Below are positions 1 to 11,504 of a stretch of 64,000 nucleotides of DNA, piece after piece. The DNA is from Tremella fuciformis. Its lineage: Eukaryota; Basidiomycota; Tremellomycetes; Tremellales; Tremellaceae. Both the position numbers and the translations under genes were made by a program. Numbering within the stretch: position 1 is the first letter of the stretch; every line of letters starts with the position of its first letter. Location: contig CP136490.1 of assembly GCA_032768795.1 (NCBI GenBank), positions 5,580,001 through 5,644,000 on the forward strand, read 5' to 3'. Below the pieces are notes generated by a model. The model had not been told where the DNA came from and searched no databases. It saw nothing but the letters and a program-made list of their open reading frames with translations.

Positions 1-924
1 CTGATCGGGAGCGCCCCATGCCGCCTGGCTCGTCAGGGCCGCCCTTGGCTCCTGCCGTCTCTGCCATCCCTCCCTGGGAGCTCCGCAAGGCATCTGGAGG
101 CCGTCCACCTCCCGACGGGCCCAGGCGAGACCGCTTTCCTGGCCCGCCCTCTGGCCCGCGCAGCTCGGCTATTCCGTCGGGCCCACCTCCCGCCCCATTC
201 GAACTTCGTCAGAACCACTACTCAGCCGCACCGGCGGCTCCTTATGGGGACAGAGAACCAATAGCAGGGGTCGACGTGAAAGTCGAGCGCGATGTGTCTC
301 CGGCTCGTCCGACTATCGCGTTGGAGAGGCAGGAGAGGCCTGTAAACCCCTACGCTCCTCCACCCGGAGGCATGCCCGTTGTGACTCCAGGATCGGCTGG
401 CCGCATGTCTTGGTCGGAACGCAAGGCCGCCATCAAGACAGAGACGAACAGCGGCAACTCGTCTCCTATGTCAACCTCGACACCTGCGCAAATCAGCAGG
501 GACAGGCCAAATCCCTATGCCCCGCCGCCGGTTGCTGTCAAAGACGAGCCAATGGAAGTTGACGAAGTCAAGGTTGCGAAGTTCGAGCGCGACCCGGCAG
601 AGATCGAAGCAGAACGAATCATGAGCGAGCTGCCGGTTCTCAAAGTCCCATTCATTGACCCTGTCAAAGACGCTGAGGTGAGTTCGCATCTATAGTATAA
701 TCGGATTTCACTGATTCCAGCTCGCCGCGCACGAGAAGCGTATGCAGACTTTGGCCGCGGCTACGCTTCGCGCTAGACAAGCTTACCGTCATGCTGCAAT
801 CTCGCTTGCCGATGCCGAAGCAGAGCGCTTCGCCGCGACGGAGAGGCGGAAAGTCACAGAGGCTCAGCTGGAACAGGCGGCCGGATTGACTTTGGGAATG
901 GGTGGCATCCTTGGGACCCTGTAA
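1..924 (+). CDS. 3' part of an unknown proline-rich protein
   Basis: The frame is open from the left edge of the window, so the true start lies outside it. One intron at 678-720 (43 nt, GTGAGT...CAG) joins the long first exon to a last exon ending at the TAA near 922-924. The visible part is rich in Pro, Ser and Gly and contains two NPYAPPP repeats. It has three lysines in psi-K-x-E sumoylation-type contexts (VKVE, IKTE, VKDE). It ends in an Ala/Glu/Arg-rich stretch predicted to be helical and possibly coiled-coil, followed by a Gly-rich tail. I do not recognise a catalytic domain and cannot name the family. The SUMO-site pattern suggests a nuclear regulatory protein, but that is inference. 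The tail converges on TFA1, leaving about 80 bases between the two stops. Confidence 0.7.
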
Positions 925-1003
925 ATCATGGAGGGGGTTACACATGTGTAATTGTACATGTCTAATCGTATGAATGGTATTATGACATGGCTTCGTAATA
1001 TGC

Positions 1004-2576
1004 CTATGGCGTGAGCTTGCTGCATTTCTGGTAGGGGATTCCTGGTTGCGAAGAACTCACCTGATACTCTTCAGGCGTCATCAATCCCTCATCTTCCTCC
1101 GTCACGTCCGCCAAAGGTTTGGCCACACCGCCGACTGCTCGTGAGTTCATCACACGGTCATAGAGGCGCATGGGCATACCAAATATCATCTTGCCCTCTC
1201 CGTCAGGTACGACCGGCGTATCTGCCCCGCTCACCGGGACAGACGAGTCAAATTCGTCCATCTCGTCCTCGTCTTCCTCATCATCCGCGGGCGTGGCCTC
1301 CAGCTCCACTTTGACACCACTCGTGTGGAGTGCTGGGTCTGCGGCCTGATGCGAAGTCGATGCAGCCCCGACAAGACTCGCATAGTGCTCCTCGAGGTCG
1401 TCTTCGTCCGCATCGGCTTTGTTCTCCAGCTCAGCCTTGGGCAGAGACACCTTGCGTTCCGCGGCGAGCCCGAGGGAAGTCGATTGACCCGTGATAGTCG
1501 AGTTGGTATACCACACAGGCAGGCTGGTCTGTGCTCTAGGCTGTCAGCCAAGTACCGACGGGGACTTTGCGCCCACTTGGCAGCCTCCGCAGCGCGTTCC
1601 GCTTCTAAACGTTCCCTCTCTCCGTCCAACCCAATGACAACAGTGACCTTCTTCGCCTCGTCTTCCCTGTCTTCGCCTGCCTCTGCACCCGCGTCGACCT
1701 TGACATGTTGTGCCATCCAGGCGACGATATTGATACTCGGTAAATTGGCTCCTTCGAGCGACTTGAGCGCGTCTCGTATAGGGGCAGTAGCGATGTTGAA
1801 TTGGCCCATCTTGTCCTGCTGACCGCCGATCTGGCCGTCCGGAGCGTCCTGCCCAGGATCATGTTCGATAACCTCCGTTTTGCAGCTCTCGCACAGGAAA
1901 GTATTGCTGAAGGGGTCAAAGAGCGAAGGCAGATCCAAAGGTGTGTACGAGCGACCGCAATTCGGGCAAATATATCCTCTAACCCCGACTTCCTAGCCAT
2001 CTCAGCCTGCCGTGTGGTTCGTAGATGCACAAACACCCACGCTCTTGACCTTGTCATCGATCGCCTTGCGCATCATTGCCAGCCTGTATTTGACGACATT
2101 GGCGAACTCCCGATAGTCGAGGTACCAATAGATGACCTCCTTGGTGCGGAAGCGCTCCTCCCCATCGGTCACAATCCCCCTGCTAGCCATGTTCGGACCT
2201 CCAAAGGGCTGACGCCGGGGATCCAGAGGAATCTTCTCTTTGCCAACATGTCTGCACATGAGCCCAAATGCCGGTATCCGAGAGCCCAGCTCGCCTGCGG
2301 ACCAGCCGGTGCACCAATAACATGCCCATATATTTGCGGAGTTCCCCCGGGGTGACCTGGCATATATCCGCCAGGCGTTTCTCGGTAGCTCTGTTACTCA
2401 TCAGCTTCACGACGTGCCGACATGCGCCAGAGACCCAAGGACCGCTGCACTCACACGCCCAGTTCCACCATTAATTTGAGGAGGATGATATACGGTGCAT
2501 CGTAGAAGGCGTACGCCACCTGGTACACCAGGTCCTGGCACCGCCGTTTGATCTCGTCGGACGAGAGGCTCGACAT
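1004..2576 (-). CDS. TFA1: Transcription initiation factor TFIIE, alpha subunit
   Basis: The large TFIIE subunit recruits and regulates TFIIH at RNA polymerase II promoters. The start ATG is 2576-2574 (MSSLSSDEIK). The first exon holds the beginning of the winged-helix domain (VYQVAYAFYDAPYIILLKLM). After an intron, the recognition-helix part follows (RLADICQVTPGELRKYMGML). A zinc ribbon comes next, with CPNC near 1960 and CESC near 1885, four cysteines as in all TFIIE alpha proteins. The C-terminal half is acidic (runs of D and E near 1250-1290) as in yeast Tfa1. Several short introns shift the frame between 2410 and 1540, and exact junctions in the middle are not all resolved. The C-terminus at 1004 assumes that the last short candidate intron is not spliced. 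The gene is divergent from the GFA gene. Confidence 0.85.
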
Positions 2577-2927
2577 GGCCAGTACCCCAGTCCTATTGCT
2601 GATTGGCTTGGACGCACATTATGGCAAGCAGCTGAACAAAGCTACAAGACCGTTCAGTAAGAGCAGTCCAAGAAGAAGCGGTATCAATTGTCGGATCCGA
2701 GATTGAGAGGAATCGCTGGAATCAGCGATGGAGCCCCGCAGGCGATCGTCTGCAACGATCTGGCCAAATGCAACCAGCACAATTGCGACTCATCGTAGCT
2801 CACCCGGGCTGCAGGTAGCTCTGCACGAGATCTCCGGAGCGTCCTCTTCAGGTTCGATCCGCGACGCTCGCTGGTACAGCCTGACACCCGTACCCAGATC
2901 GGAATCTCCTTCTGTATCGACAGTCTC
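2577..2927. other. Divergent intergenic region TFA1/GFA
   Basis: These 351 bases separate two divergent start codons and presumably hold both promoters. I see open frames here without family resemblance and no clear TATA box. Confidence 0.4.
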
Positions 2928-3823
2928 ATGACAGCAAAACGAGCCGCCGAAGAAGGCTCGTCCGACATGTCTGACGACACCAAAAAGGTCAAAGTGACCG
3001 ATGCTGTGCATGCGGGCAACAAGGAGGCAGAGCAACACCACGAGAAGCACGGAGACGACTGGGTCCGAAAACCGCCTTACCAGTTGGGCACAGCACCTAA
3101 AGACTTCAAGCCCAAGTACAGGCAGCGATGCTGGTGTGGGAAGAGTGCGCAGATGGATTGAGAGTCAGGGAGTTTGGCTAAGCAGACAGCTCGCTTCTCG
3201 TACAGTGAAGACCCGAAGCAGATCAAGTTCTGTCACTGCAAGGACTGCCAGAGATTGCATGGTGCGTGGGAACCCAAGCAGCCAGTGCCGACCCTCAGGA
3301 TCTCCGTATCAGCATGCGGCTATCTTCAGCAAGGACACGGTCAAGCTCGATTCGGACGCGGAATGGGTCGGGTTTTTGAGGTGAGGGCAGGACCTCGATC
3401 AGAGGGGGTCTCACTGATCTTAGCGCACACGGCGAAGTCCACCCACTCGGTCCGACATATTCCCCTCTACCCCATAAGGTGTCCTGTAGAGCCTGCGGAT
3501 GTCCCTTGTTCGACGAAGGGAGAAATATGGTGATCGCCTACCCGCCATCTTTCGAGTGGCGGCGTACAAAGGACGACACGGAGAGGACGGTCGACGGCGG
3601 TCCCGATGAGCGCGTCGGAATTCCCAAAGTATTCCACACGGCTTGCCATATCTTCTACGAGCAAAGAGTGTTCGATATCAATGATGGGGTCGACAAGTGG
3701 GCGAAGCACAAGGAGGATTCGGACTTGCTGGACGACCAAGGCAACGTGATCAAGAGGGCGGACGTCGCCAGGCGGGAAAAAGAGGAGCGGGAAAAGAAAG
3801 AGGAGCAGAATGGGGATAAGTAA
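2928..3823 (+). CDS. GFA-domain (CENP-V/Gfa-like) zinc protein
   Basis: The family fold binds two zinc ions through CxCG, CHCxxC and CxxCG cysteines. Members act on glutathione-formaldehyde adducts or are of unknown role. Here CWCGKS is encoded near 3132-3146, FCHCKDCQRLHG near 3225-3261, and SCRACGCPLF near 3480-3510. Exons recovered by frame: the intron 3262-3298 (37 nt) restores LHGSPYQHAAIF, and 3381-3423 (43 nt) joins VGFL to AHGEVHPLG. The first exon runs into a TGA at 3159. The best repair is a GC-AG intron at 3147-3182 (36 nt), giving CGKSQTARFSYSED, because no GT donor of sensible length keeps both cysteines. The start ATG is at 2928. The N-terminus is charged, with no obvious targeting signal, and the C-terminus is a Lys/Glu-rich tail. 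It converges on COX18. Confidence 0.75.
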
Positions 3824-3933
3824 GTCAGTACATCCACGCATAAGTGAGTTTGATAGGCATGCAATGCAGGATACCGATTGATGTGCGAACGTCCAAAGAT
3901 TCCATTCTTAGCTGCCGCAGGCGAAGGTGGCTG

Positions 3934-5361
3934 TCATTCTGACCTCTGTGCTGGAGCTGCTGGGCGCGGAATGCTAGACTTCTCGAGCGCATTCAGCACG
4001 GCACCTTGTGCCAGTGTATACGCCAGCGATGTGCACCAATATAGCGCGAGAGCCTGATGTCAGCCAGACCCGGTCGATATCCATCAACTCACGCTCGGCA
4101 CATTAGCAGCAATAGGAACGAACAGCACGGCTCCGAATCTGAGTGCTCCCGTCAAGACCATGGTACGCAGCTCCGCCTTGTCCTTTTCGGGGATCTTACC
4201 GCTCGGACCCGGGCCCAAAGCCTCTAGCTGAGGTGCTGATACTGGTGGCGGAATGGATCTGAGTCGGCTGACGGACGGTCGTACTGTTGACGCTGAGCGT
4301 TGCTGCGACTTTGGTGCCCGTTTGAGGGCAGAAGTCAAATCGGCTGCTCTGGGTCGAGTTTGATTCCCGACGGGTGTACTGTTCTGAGCGCCAGGTGGGG
4401 TTGAAGCGAGTCCTAGTGGGCGCTGAGGGCCATTCTGACCACCCCGGGATTGCGGAGATGAGTGGTTTACCGCCTCAACCACCTCCTCTGGCTCTTCGGC
4501 CTTTCTCGCTCGCCTCCCCGCCAACTCTGCATTGGCGAATGCCATCATTCCGCCCAGAATCGGCAGGGCGCCTGTGCCGTCCGACTCGCCCAGCTGTTGC
4601 AGCCACATGAACGACTCCTGAGCGAGAGGTGAGCCAGGGAGGTCGACGGCCCGGCGAATGACCAGTGAAAGGGTGATGAGCAAAGGTATGTGAACGGCGA
4701 GAGGGAGGACCATGGTGGGTAATGGGTGGGTTTTGTACTTTTTATGCAGCGCCGACTGGTGCTCCGCGAGCTATCATGAGCTCTGATTACGCATGACGGC
4801 ATATGAAGAGGTTGAAGAGCAGGAGAGCGTACGCGGGACAGGTAGGCTTGAAAGACACACCTTTGCCTTCAAAGCCTGCTTGTACGTCCCATAGTCCAGC
4901 CCTTGCTTCCTGCTCTCCTTTGCCAGCTGCGGCGCCAAGACAGCATTGAGCCTCTTCATCTCCGGCACGACCAAGTCTCTGCTCCTATCCAACCTCTTGC
5001 GCTGCCATAGCGTCGCCGGTAACGTCACACACGTCCGGACGGCGAGTGTGAGAGCGATAATAGTCAACCCGTATGAGGGCAGAGGCGTTGCGAGGAGTGC
5101 TGAGACAAGCGGATCAAAGATAGAGGTAGAAGCTACAGCGGACGTGGCTTCAGTCGCTACCCCTCGCCTCGAGTGACGAAGACGAGAGCGGGTTTGGCAA
5201 CATGCGGAGGAGCGCAAAGACGCACGCGCTGAGTCTGGGCGAGCTTCGAACAACGCGCAGGACGAGAAGCGTTGTCGACTGGGGCCTGCTATGCTCGAGG
5301 CTACCACTTGTGTGCGTGCTCGCCTCCCGAGGACCCCGACTAATGAGCGCCCTACACTCAT
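3934..5361 (-). CDS. COX18: Mitochondrial inner-membrane insertase Cox18 (Oxa1/YidC family)
   Basis: Cox18 exports the C-terminal tail of cytochrome c oxidase subunit Cox2 across the inner membrane. The start ATG is at 5361. Residues 1 to about 75 are Arg/Ser-rich and suit a mitochondrial presequence. Then come the Oxa1-fold helices: a first helix around LPSYGLTIIALTLAVRT, the cytosol-facing basic loop (LWQRKRLDRSRDL...KRLNAVLAPQL), a second helix (MVLPLAVHIPLLITLSLVI) and the later helices GALRFGAVLFVPIAANVPS and LYWCTSLAYTLAQ. A Ser/Pro-rich insertion of about 100 residues lies between helices (encoded near 4250-4500), longer than usual. The last intron after ANVPS starts with GTGAGTTG, and the final exon ends SIPRPAAPAQRSE before the TGA at 3936-3934. 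Oxa1 itself is the alternative, but the length and sequence resemble Cox18 more. Confidence 0.75.
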
Positions 5362-5555
5362 TGTGAAAGAGATAAAGAAGTGAAATTGATATCGTTTCGC
5401 GATTCAATGTCCGGCCTCCACCTGGGACCATTCCGGCGTTGCACTTTTCGGACTTAGATAGCAACAAGATGCAAGATGGGCATATTCACAACAGAGATGT
5501 ATGGATGGTGTAGGATGGTCTGCGCCTAGCTTCGACAATGCCGGCTCAAGGCTTT

Positions 5556-8136
5556 TCAGTCCTTGCGCTCTTCGCCCTCCTCGTCTTGGGTGTAACTGGA
5601 ATTTGCCGAGCCAGCGGAAGGGAAAGAAGTAGCTGGTGTTGCGGCCGAAGTAGGGGCAGAATCGGGGCCATTCAGTTTGCCAATGAACCATGCTGGCACC
5701 CAGCCACGTTCCCCGGAGTCCTGCTTGATCCTGTCAATCAGCAGAGGTCCAGGTGTCATGGGGAAACGCTCACGTGTACGACCAGTGGCAATATTTCTTG
5801 TATACCTTGACTTTCTCCCCTTCTTTCAGAGACAGCTCATCGTCCCCTTTGGGCTCATAATCCATCAAGACGACACCAGGATACGAGGATGACATGATAG
5901 CCGTTGGCGCTAAGCGCGAGAGACCTGGATAAGCGGTATTGATGCCCTGGGCAGGCGTGCCGGCGCAAATGGGTGCGGACAACTCCAATAAGCAGCCTGC
6001 CGGGACCCAGCCCTGTCGAGTCTGGTCATAGGCAATGTCGCCGCGTCCCTCAATGTCCTTCTGCACGATGTACCATCCCTTGGTCTTCGAGGTGATGACA
6101 AAGGTGGCGCCGCTGAGTCGAGTCAGCACATATACATTCAAACAAGTGGTAGAAGCATACACAGCGACATCGAACTCGTCTTGTCTATCTGCAATGTATC
6201 TTTTCGTCCGTTAATGCTCACATCAGCCCAGGTCAAAGCTCACGGATAGATGGACACGGCGTATGTGACACTGTGAGATTTGCCTTCCTTGTCCGACAAT
6301 TGACCGCTTCCGGTTGCACTTTTGGGCAGATTGGTGGCCATCGACTCACCGTCTCGTAGACCAGGACTTGGTAGTTCTGGAAATGCCGCCCCATTCGGTG
6401 TAGTACCGTCTTCGCCTGGTCGACCCGAATGCTGGGCGGACGGCGCGAGACTGTTTGGTTTGGTAGGGGAAGATGAAGACTCCCCGACGGGTTTGATGCG
6501 AGGCAGTACGCTTGTAGGATGGTTGGCTGGTAGACCAAGCTTGGCAAGCTGTTTCTGCTGTGCAACGGCTATTGGCGATCTCACATCGCGCTCAGGGGTC
6601 AGCTCAGCCGTCTTCCTGAGAGGCACGCTCACGATGTGTCGCAACATGAATACCGGTTTCTGCCCACTCTCTTTCAGCTTCTGAAAAAGCATCAAAGGCT
6701 TTTCGTCGTACGCCAGACATCGCTCTGCAGGAGGTCAATTTCGTACGGTATTGAAACATGGTGCTTACCCGTGGAGCCAAAGCATATGAACAAGGCGTAC
6801 ATTCGCCAGTCATCGTTGATCTTATACTTCTTCAGCGCTGCAGGCAGTACCTTCCAGCATGGATCTTCAAGCGTGACTCTGAAGCTCTTGGCTGCGGAAT
6901 GAGCAGCATTCTTCGCATCTTGAGCTCTAGATTTGGCGTCGGCGTTTGTGGTAGTTGACGATGTAGACAGAGAGGTAGGCGGTGTAATGCCAGGACCACT
7001 CGAGGCCGATGTGGGTGCAAGGGAGGATCCTTTAGGAGCAGAGCCTGGAGTACCTGCGGCGGCTGGGACCGCGCCAGGCGGTGGGGATGTGATACTGCCG
7101 CTCGAGTTGAGCCTGTTGAAAGATGGAGGATTGATAGGTGCTGGCCGACTGGGTTCGTGCTTTTCGTTGGGAGAGTCAAAGGTGATGGTTGCATTTGCTG
7201 TTGTTGGGGTAAAGGAGTCTTTGAATGTCGCAGAGTCGGCGCTGCGTGGGGGTGCCGGTGCCGTCGAATTGCTCGAAGATGCCAACGACGATGGAAACAG
7301 AGCAGAGGCGCGTCGGCTGGCTTTGGTCTTGGGACCCTACGAGCTTAGTCTGCAGCTAAATGAGATGAAGCAAGGACTCACAGGGTCGCCAACATCCCCG
7401 TCACTGACATGCCCGCTGCCATTTCTGAATTGCTGCCACCGGCCGTTCTGCCCATTCTGTCGGTATGGGTCGACTCCTGGTATTCCTCGGATGTCATCTC
7501 CATCTGCTGAAGATGCAAGCGGCATCGTCATGCCGTAGTCTTCGAGTGTCGTCATGATACGTTGATGATCGCGCTCGAGATGGACCAATCTGTCCTCTAC
7601 TCATCAGCTTTGACCCCTGAAACGCAGCGCACTACTGACGTTGCTCATCGATGTAGGCGTAGAGCAGCTTCGTCTCCGAGAGGTACTGTTGCCTGAGCTT
7701 CTCCAAAGACTCGACGGCCAGACGAGGCGGTAGACCCTGTGCATCTGCTCGTATAAGCGTGCGCTTCAGGTCACCGCACCCTCCCACCTTCCGGTCGCCA
7801 ATCCTCCTCGCCCAACTCGATGCCCTGCTCATGCTTGAGCTCCCATATCGACCTCAGAAGTTTGAGCCTATGACCTATGCTCTGCATACCGAGGTCAATC
7901 AGAGACGCGTGGTCCATGATCGCCAGCACATCCCCGGTAATGCCTTGTTCTGGCATACTCAGCCAGCTCTGACGACGGCGTGGTTATGATATACGCGTAC
8001 CGTAAATGGGTTCCTCATAAGCTGGCAGACCTATTTGCAACAAAAATCCATGTACGGCCCCTTCGTCCCATTCGAGCAGCGAGGTGGTAGGTGACAAGGC
8101 CGTCGGAGACGAAACAGCGAGTTGAGGTGATGCCAT
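5556..8136 (-). CDS. STE50: Ste50-type MAPK adaptor with two C-terminal SH3 domains (Ubc2-like)
   Basis: This adaptor links Ste20/Cdc42-type signals to the Ste11 MAPKKK in pheromone, filamentation and stress signalling. The start ATG is at 8136 (MASPQLAVSSPT). Domains in order: a SAM domain (EWDEGAVHGFLLQIGLPAYE, then after an intron EQGITGDVLAIMDHASLIDL, encoded about 8070-7790); a Ser/Thr/Pro-rich linker; a Ras-associating domain (FRVTLEDPCWKVLPAALKKY, near 6870-6590); another disordered linker; a first SH3 (TKGWYIVQKDIEGRGDI and QGWVPAGCLLEL, near 6180-5990); and a second SH3 (GVVLMDYEPKGDDELSLKEG and GERGWVPAWFIGKL, near 5890-5680). Ascomycete Ste50 lacks the SH3 pair. SAM-RA-SH3-SH3 is the layout described for Ustilago maydis Ubc2, so the gene could equally be named UBC2. 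Many short introns exist and exact junctions are partly inferred. Confidence 0.85.
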
Positions 8137-8946
8137 CACGACAATAACATCAGCTGTTGCAGCCGACCTCTACAACGGGCTGAGCTCGAGTAGGCGCATC
8201 AGTGCGGTCGAAGACGCGACATTGAAGTGATAGAGTCGCTTGGAATGAGAGTAGCTGACAGGCAAGACAAAGCGCAGAGGAGAAAGGACGGGAGCAGCAC
8301 GAGCAGGATGGGTGATCAAAGAAGCTGGCGGCAAAGTCGTCGCCGGTGGCGGCGGCAAAATCCAACAGGTCGAGATGCAAGGTCGGCATCACTCATTGAG
8401 TCGACTCTCACCTGCCTCCTCCCCGGTCGGACTGCGATCAAGCTGCTCATGTACGACGCCTTCGTCAGAGATCGGTGAGGAGCCAGAACGTGCAAATGCG
8501 CCGCCAGTGCCCCAAATCTCATCGTCAGCACCCCGGTGCCTCAAGTCTTCCTATCATCGGAAGACGTTCTTTCTCCCTCGCATTGGCTGTGCGTATCATC
8601 GATTTGGCTGGCTTCCCCGCCACTAGGATGCCAATCCCTCTATCGTGTGTCAACGGTCAGGACCGATCCCCTGTCCGCGAATTTGTAGTCGACCGAAGCG
8701 CAAGATTCACGCCCTGCTGACTCGTGTCAAGCAGTCATGGTCCCACCTCCGATCGTATCTGTCATGCACCTCTCGCCTGATCGCAAGTGACGTTCGACGC
8801 CTAACCATATGCTGGATAGCGCCCATCAAAGCTCGTCTGTCTAGGACGTCCGACTAGTAATCGTCAATAATCTCCCACTACCCGAGGAATCTCCCTCAGC
8901 CATCGCTGTACATAGTCTCGAATCAGCGAGCACTGCAACGGAAACG
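8137..8946. other. Gap between STE50 and unknown gene 1
   Basis: There is no convincing complete gene. It must carry the STE50 promoter. Apart from the possible gene remnant at 8162-8476 I see only short frames without family resemblance. Confidence 0.35.
8162..8476 (+). pseudogene. Possible remnant of an inositol-monophosphatase-like 3' end
   Basis: One plus-strand frame reads AGWVIKEAGGKVVAGGGG followed by IQQVEMQGRHH, and a second frame reads IKLLMYDAFVRDR. The order and wording resemble the C-terminal part of inositol monophosphatases (the AG.VI.EAGG segment). Nothing upstream supplies the metal-binding motifs, because that DNA is the start of STE50, and stops interrupt the frame at 8228 and nearby. 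If the resemblance is real, this is a 5'-truncated relic. A chance resemblance is quite possible. Confidence 0.25.
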
Positions 8947-10346
8947 ATGCCAAATGTGGGAAGAAAGGATCCAAAGCGACACGCAAAGCTTTGCAAACCT
9001 AACGGTCGCTCCATCGAAAGCTCGCTTCGTCGTACGAGTCAGATGCGAGGACTGATGAACCGGCCGCTCATATCTGTTGCTCTGTCTTTCGCAGTGTTAC
9101 AACAAGAACCAGCAAGAGATTCGGGCCGCCGCTTTCTCCATCTACTGATAGCGCATATACATAAGGCCCATCTATTGACGATGCGGGCGCAGAGTGACAC
9201 CCAGTGGACAAGATCTTCCGAGGCTGCTTTGACAGAGCCTAAAGACAGCAACGCAGCTATATCATTGAATTACCGGTATTATATCGTTCAGGCCAGTTGC
9301 GGCCGACACAGATACAGAGTCTGTCTCTCTTACGAAGGACCTGAAACGCTCCACGCGCAGTCTGAAAAGATTCTCACTGAGAAGGCTATCTTGTCACACC
9401 CTAGAGCCCTGGTTGTCCCCCTCACCGGCGCAGACGGTAAAACCTATGTGAAGCATTCTGTTCCCTGCGACCAGACAGTGAGTGCTCATTGGGACAAAGC
9501 GCACATGCCGTACGGACTGACTTCATAGCTCTCCTTGGACTGCACAGAATGCTCAAATAGAAACTGTCTTGACGATGTTGAGGATCAATGGTGGTCAGGC
9601 GAGATTCGAGAGGTGTACCAGCCTCGATGGAGGAATCGTTGCGGATACGAGATCAGCAGGTCCTCCTACGAAAGATCTTGGCATTGTCCGACCCTGACAG
9701 TCAATGCCTCTGACGCTGAACTGATCGTAACGCGGGCTCCATCCGTCCGTGGGCCCCAAGTCCAGGCTTTCCGAGCTGTCGCAGCCGAAGGACAATTCAT
9801 ACTCATTACGGGCGGCCCTGGTGTGAGTGACCAACTGAAGATGTTTTGTGGCTGGAATCTTTCACTCAAAGTGCAGTAAGGCTCGACCTTGGTTTCCTTG
9901 ACGGGTCAAATAGTACTCCCATGCATAAAGCAAGCGGTCTACTTCGAGAGGTCGCAGGAGATGCCCAGAAGCTTGAACGACGAGTCGGCCGAGGGATTCG
10001 CTCGTTTGCAGAAGCGGTGAAGACATTTTGTACCTTTCCAGAAACCCGTCAGGATTATCAAGACAAACTTTCACATGTCAAAGCTTGCGGAGGGACAATA
10101 AGGGGCTCACTGTCAGACTTGTTCACGTGCACGTCCAATTTACAAAAACGCGTGCAAAAGGCTGTTGATCTGCTGGAATCGATAGCGAAGAAACATCCTG
10201 ACCGTAAGTTACCGACACTGAATCAAGCTCGATCTCTATTCCAGCCCTTGTCCGAGATGTCAAAGAAGCTTCCGTTCCTCGATAAGATCACGCGGACGGA
10301 GAAGAATGAACTGTACTCTACACTGGAGACTGTTACACAACGATGA
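8947..10346 (+). CDS. Unknown protein 1, related to the gene at 11.5-12.2 kb
   Basis: I do not recognise a family. An ATG at 8947 opens a frame with internal ATGs at 9043 and 9181, so the start is uncertain. From 9043 the sequence MRGLMNRPLISVALSFAVLQ could be a weak signal or membrane segment. Exons: up to 9477; intron 9478-9528 (GTGAGT...TAG); a Cys/Trp-rich exon (DCTECSNRNCLDD, QWWSGEIREVYQPRW); an intron beginning near 9820; then a helical C-terminal region. A last intron starts GTAAGT after HPD and ends CAG before PLSEMSKKLPFLDK. The protein ends LDKITRTEKNELYSTLETV plus four residues. The final 19 residues match the downstream gene at about 10 positions, and both share YRYY-V-type wording earlier, so the two look like an old tandem duplication. 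Confidence 0.5.
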
Positions 10347-11504
10347 GAGCTCTGCATTCGTCCATCTCTGCAGCTCTGTATATATGAGCAACGCTCTGGC
10401 GGCCTGTGCGTGGCCGCTCGCTCATGGTCTTATTGTCCTACTCCGCATCCTACCCAAAGAGGCAATTCTCTGACCCTATGAGGCGTCCTCGGGGCCTATT
10501 GTTCAACAGAGACGGCATTGAGGGTGGGGCAAAGAGCCAGCCCCGCTTGGTGACCGAATATTGTCAATAGCTAAGATTCCCCTGGCCTTTGCTTGTGCGC
10601 ATGCTAGCGGATGTGTCACAGATCTAGCCTCGTCCTCTGTCTACCATGAGCGTCATTCCTATTCCGACCATTGTTCCCCTTCTTTGAACCGGGCTAGTGC
10701 ACCAAAATAGGCGGCCCGACGCATAGTGAGAGGGACGAGATTCTGACAAGTGAATTTCCCCAGTACAGATCAGCGACCCACACTAACCCTCCTTCCATCT
10801 GAATAAGGCTCTCATAGTCCATTGTTCCTGCATGACGGCCGTAATGCGTAAGGAAGTCCTCCCCACGTCGCGTTTCAGGTATTGTCCATCCTCGGCGTAG
10901 TATGTCGCCTCCGAAAAACTGCTCGCACGAAGGACTTCCGCAAGCTGATGGAGCTATACTGGCTGGTATGTGACTTGTCGCTCGTCCGAGACCACGGGAC
11001 GATTGCTCCCAACGGCAAGGTGACATTATTAACTACGCACGGACTGCTAGTTTCCCGGCCTGCCGGTCTCTGGCGACCCGGAATCGTGTCCAGCGTAGCA
11101 GTATGCTTGTCGTCTCGCGTATCTGAGGGTGATACCGAAAAGGCATGCCCAAGAGAGCATTTCCAAATCGCTGAGACAGTTGAGGGGGCTGTACAGTACG
11201 AGGTGTTTTTGCCAATTGCAAAAAACAGAGCTGAGAGAAGCGCTGTGGATCCTTTTCGAGCTGCTCCTTCCATATACTCTTGAGAAGCCTCTCGGCCAGC
11301 CGCAGAAGGGGAAAAAGGGGGGGGGGGGGGGGGGGGCACTCACACGCCGCAGGTCGTTGAGACATAAATTGGATCCAGACAGAGTGTGATCTCCCCCTCG
11401 CCCAGCTATCCGACTTGAATTGCAATCCAGGTTACTCTATAAACAATTAGATTGGTTTCGTTTTATCGTCTGTTGCGAAATCCGACTCCTCCACGGCTGT
11501 CGTT
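10347..11504. other. Gap between the two unknown genes, with one unassigned frame
   Basis: A plus-strand frame at 10882-11283 (HGTIAPNGKVTLLTTHGLLV...) has no stop for 133 codons, but an opposite-strand frame of similar length covers the same bases. I cannot tell which, if either, is coding. It might be an early exon of the unknown gene at 11505. A G homopolymer lies at 11317-11336. Confidence 0.3.
11317..11336 (+). repeat. Poly-G tract (20 G)
   Basis: An unbroken run of 20 guanines follows a short GAAAAA stretch. Such runs are slippage-prone in vivo and hard to read, so the exact length should be treated with caution. A second GGGG lies just before it. Confidence 0.9.

Noticed and set aside
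10875..11425. Minus-strand Pro-rich frames starting in poly-C
   Set aside because: The PPPPPP start is only the complement of the G20 tract; competing plus-strand frame and no family match.
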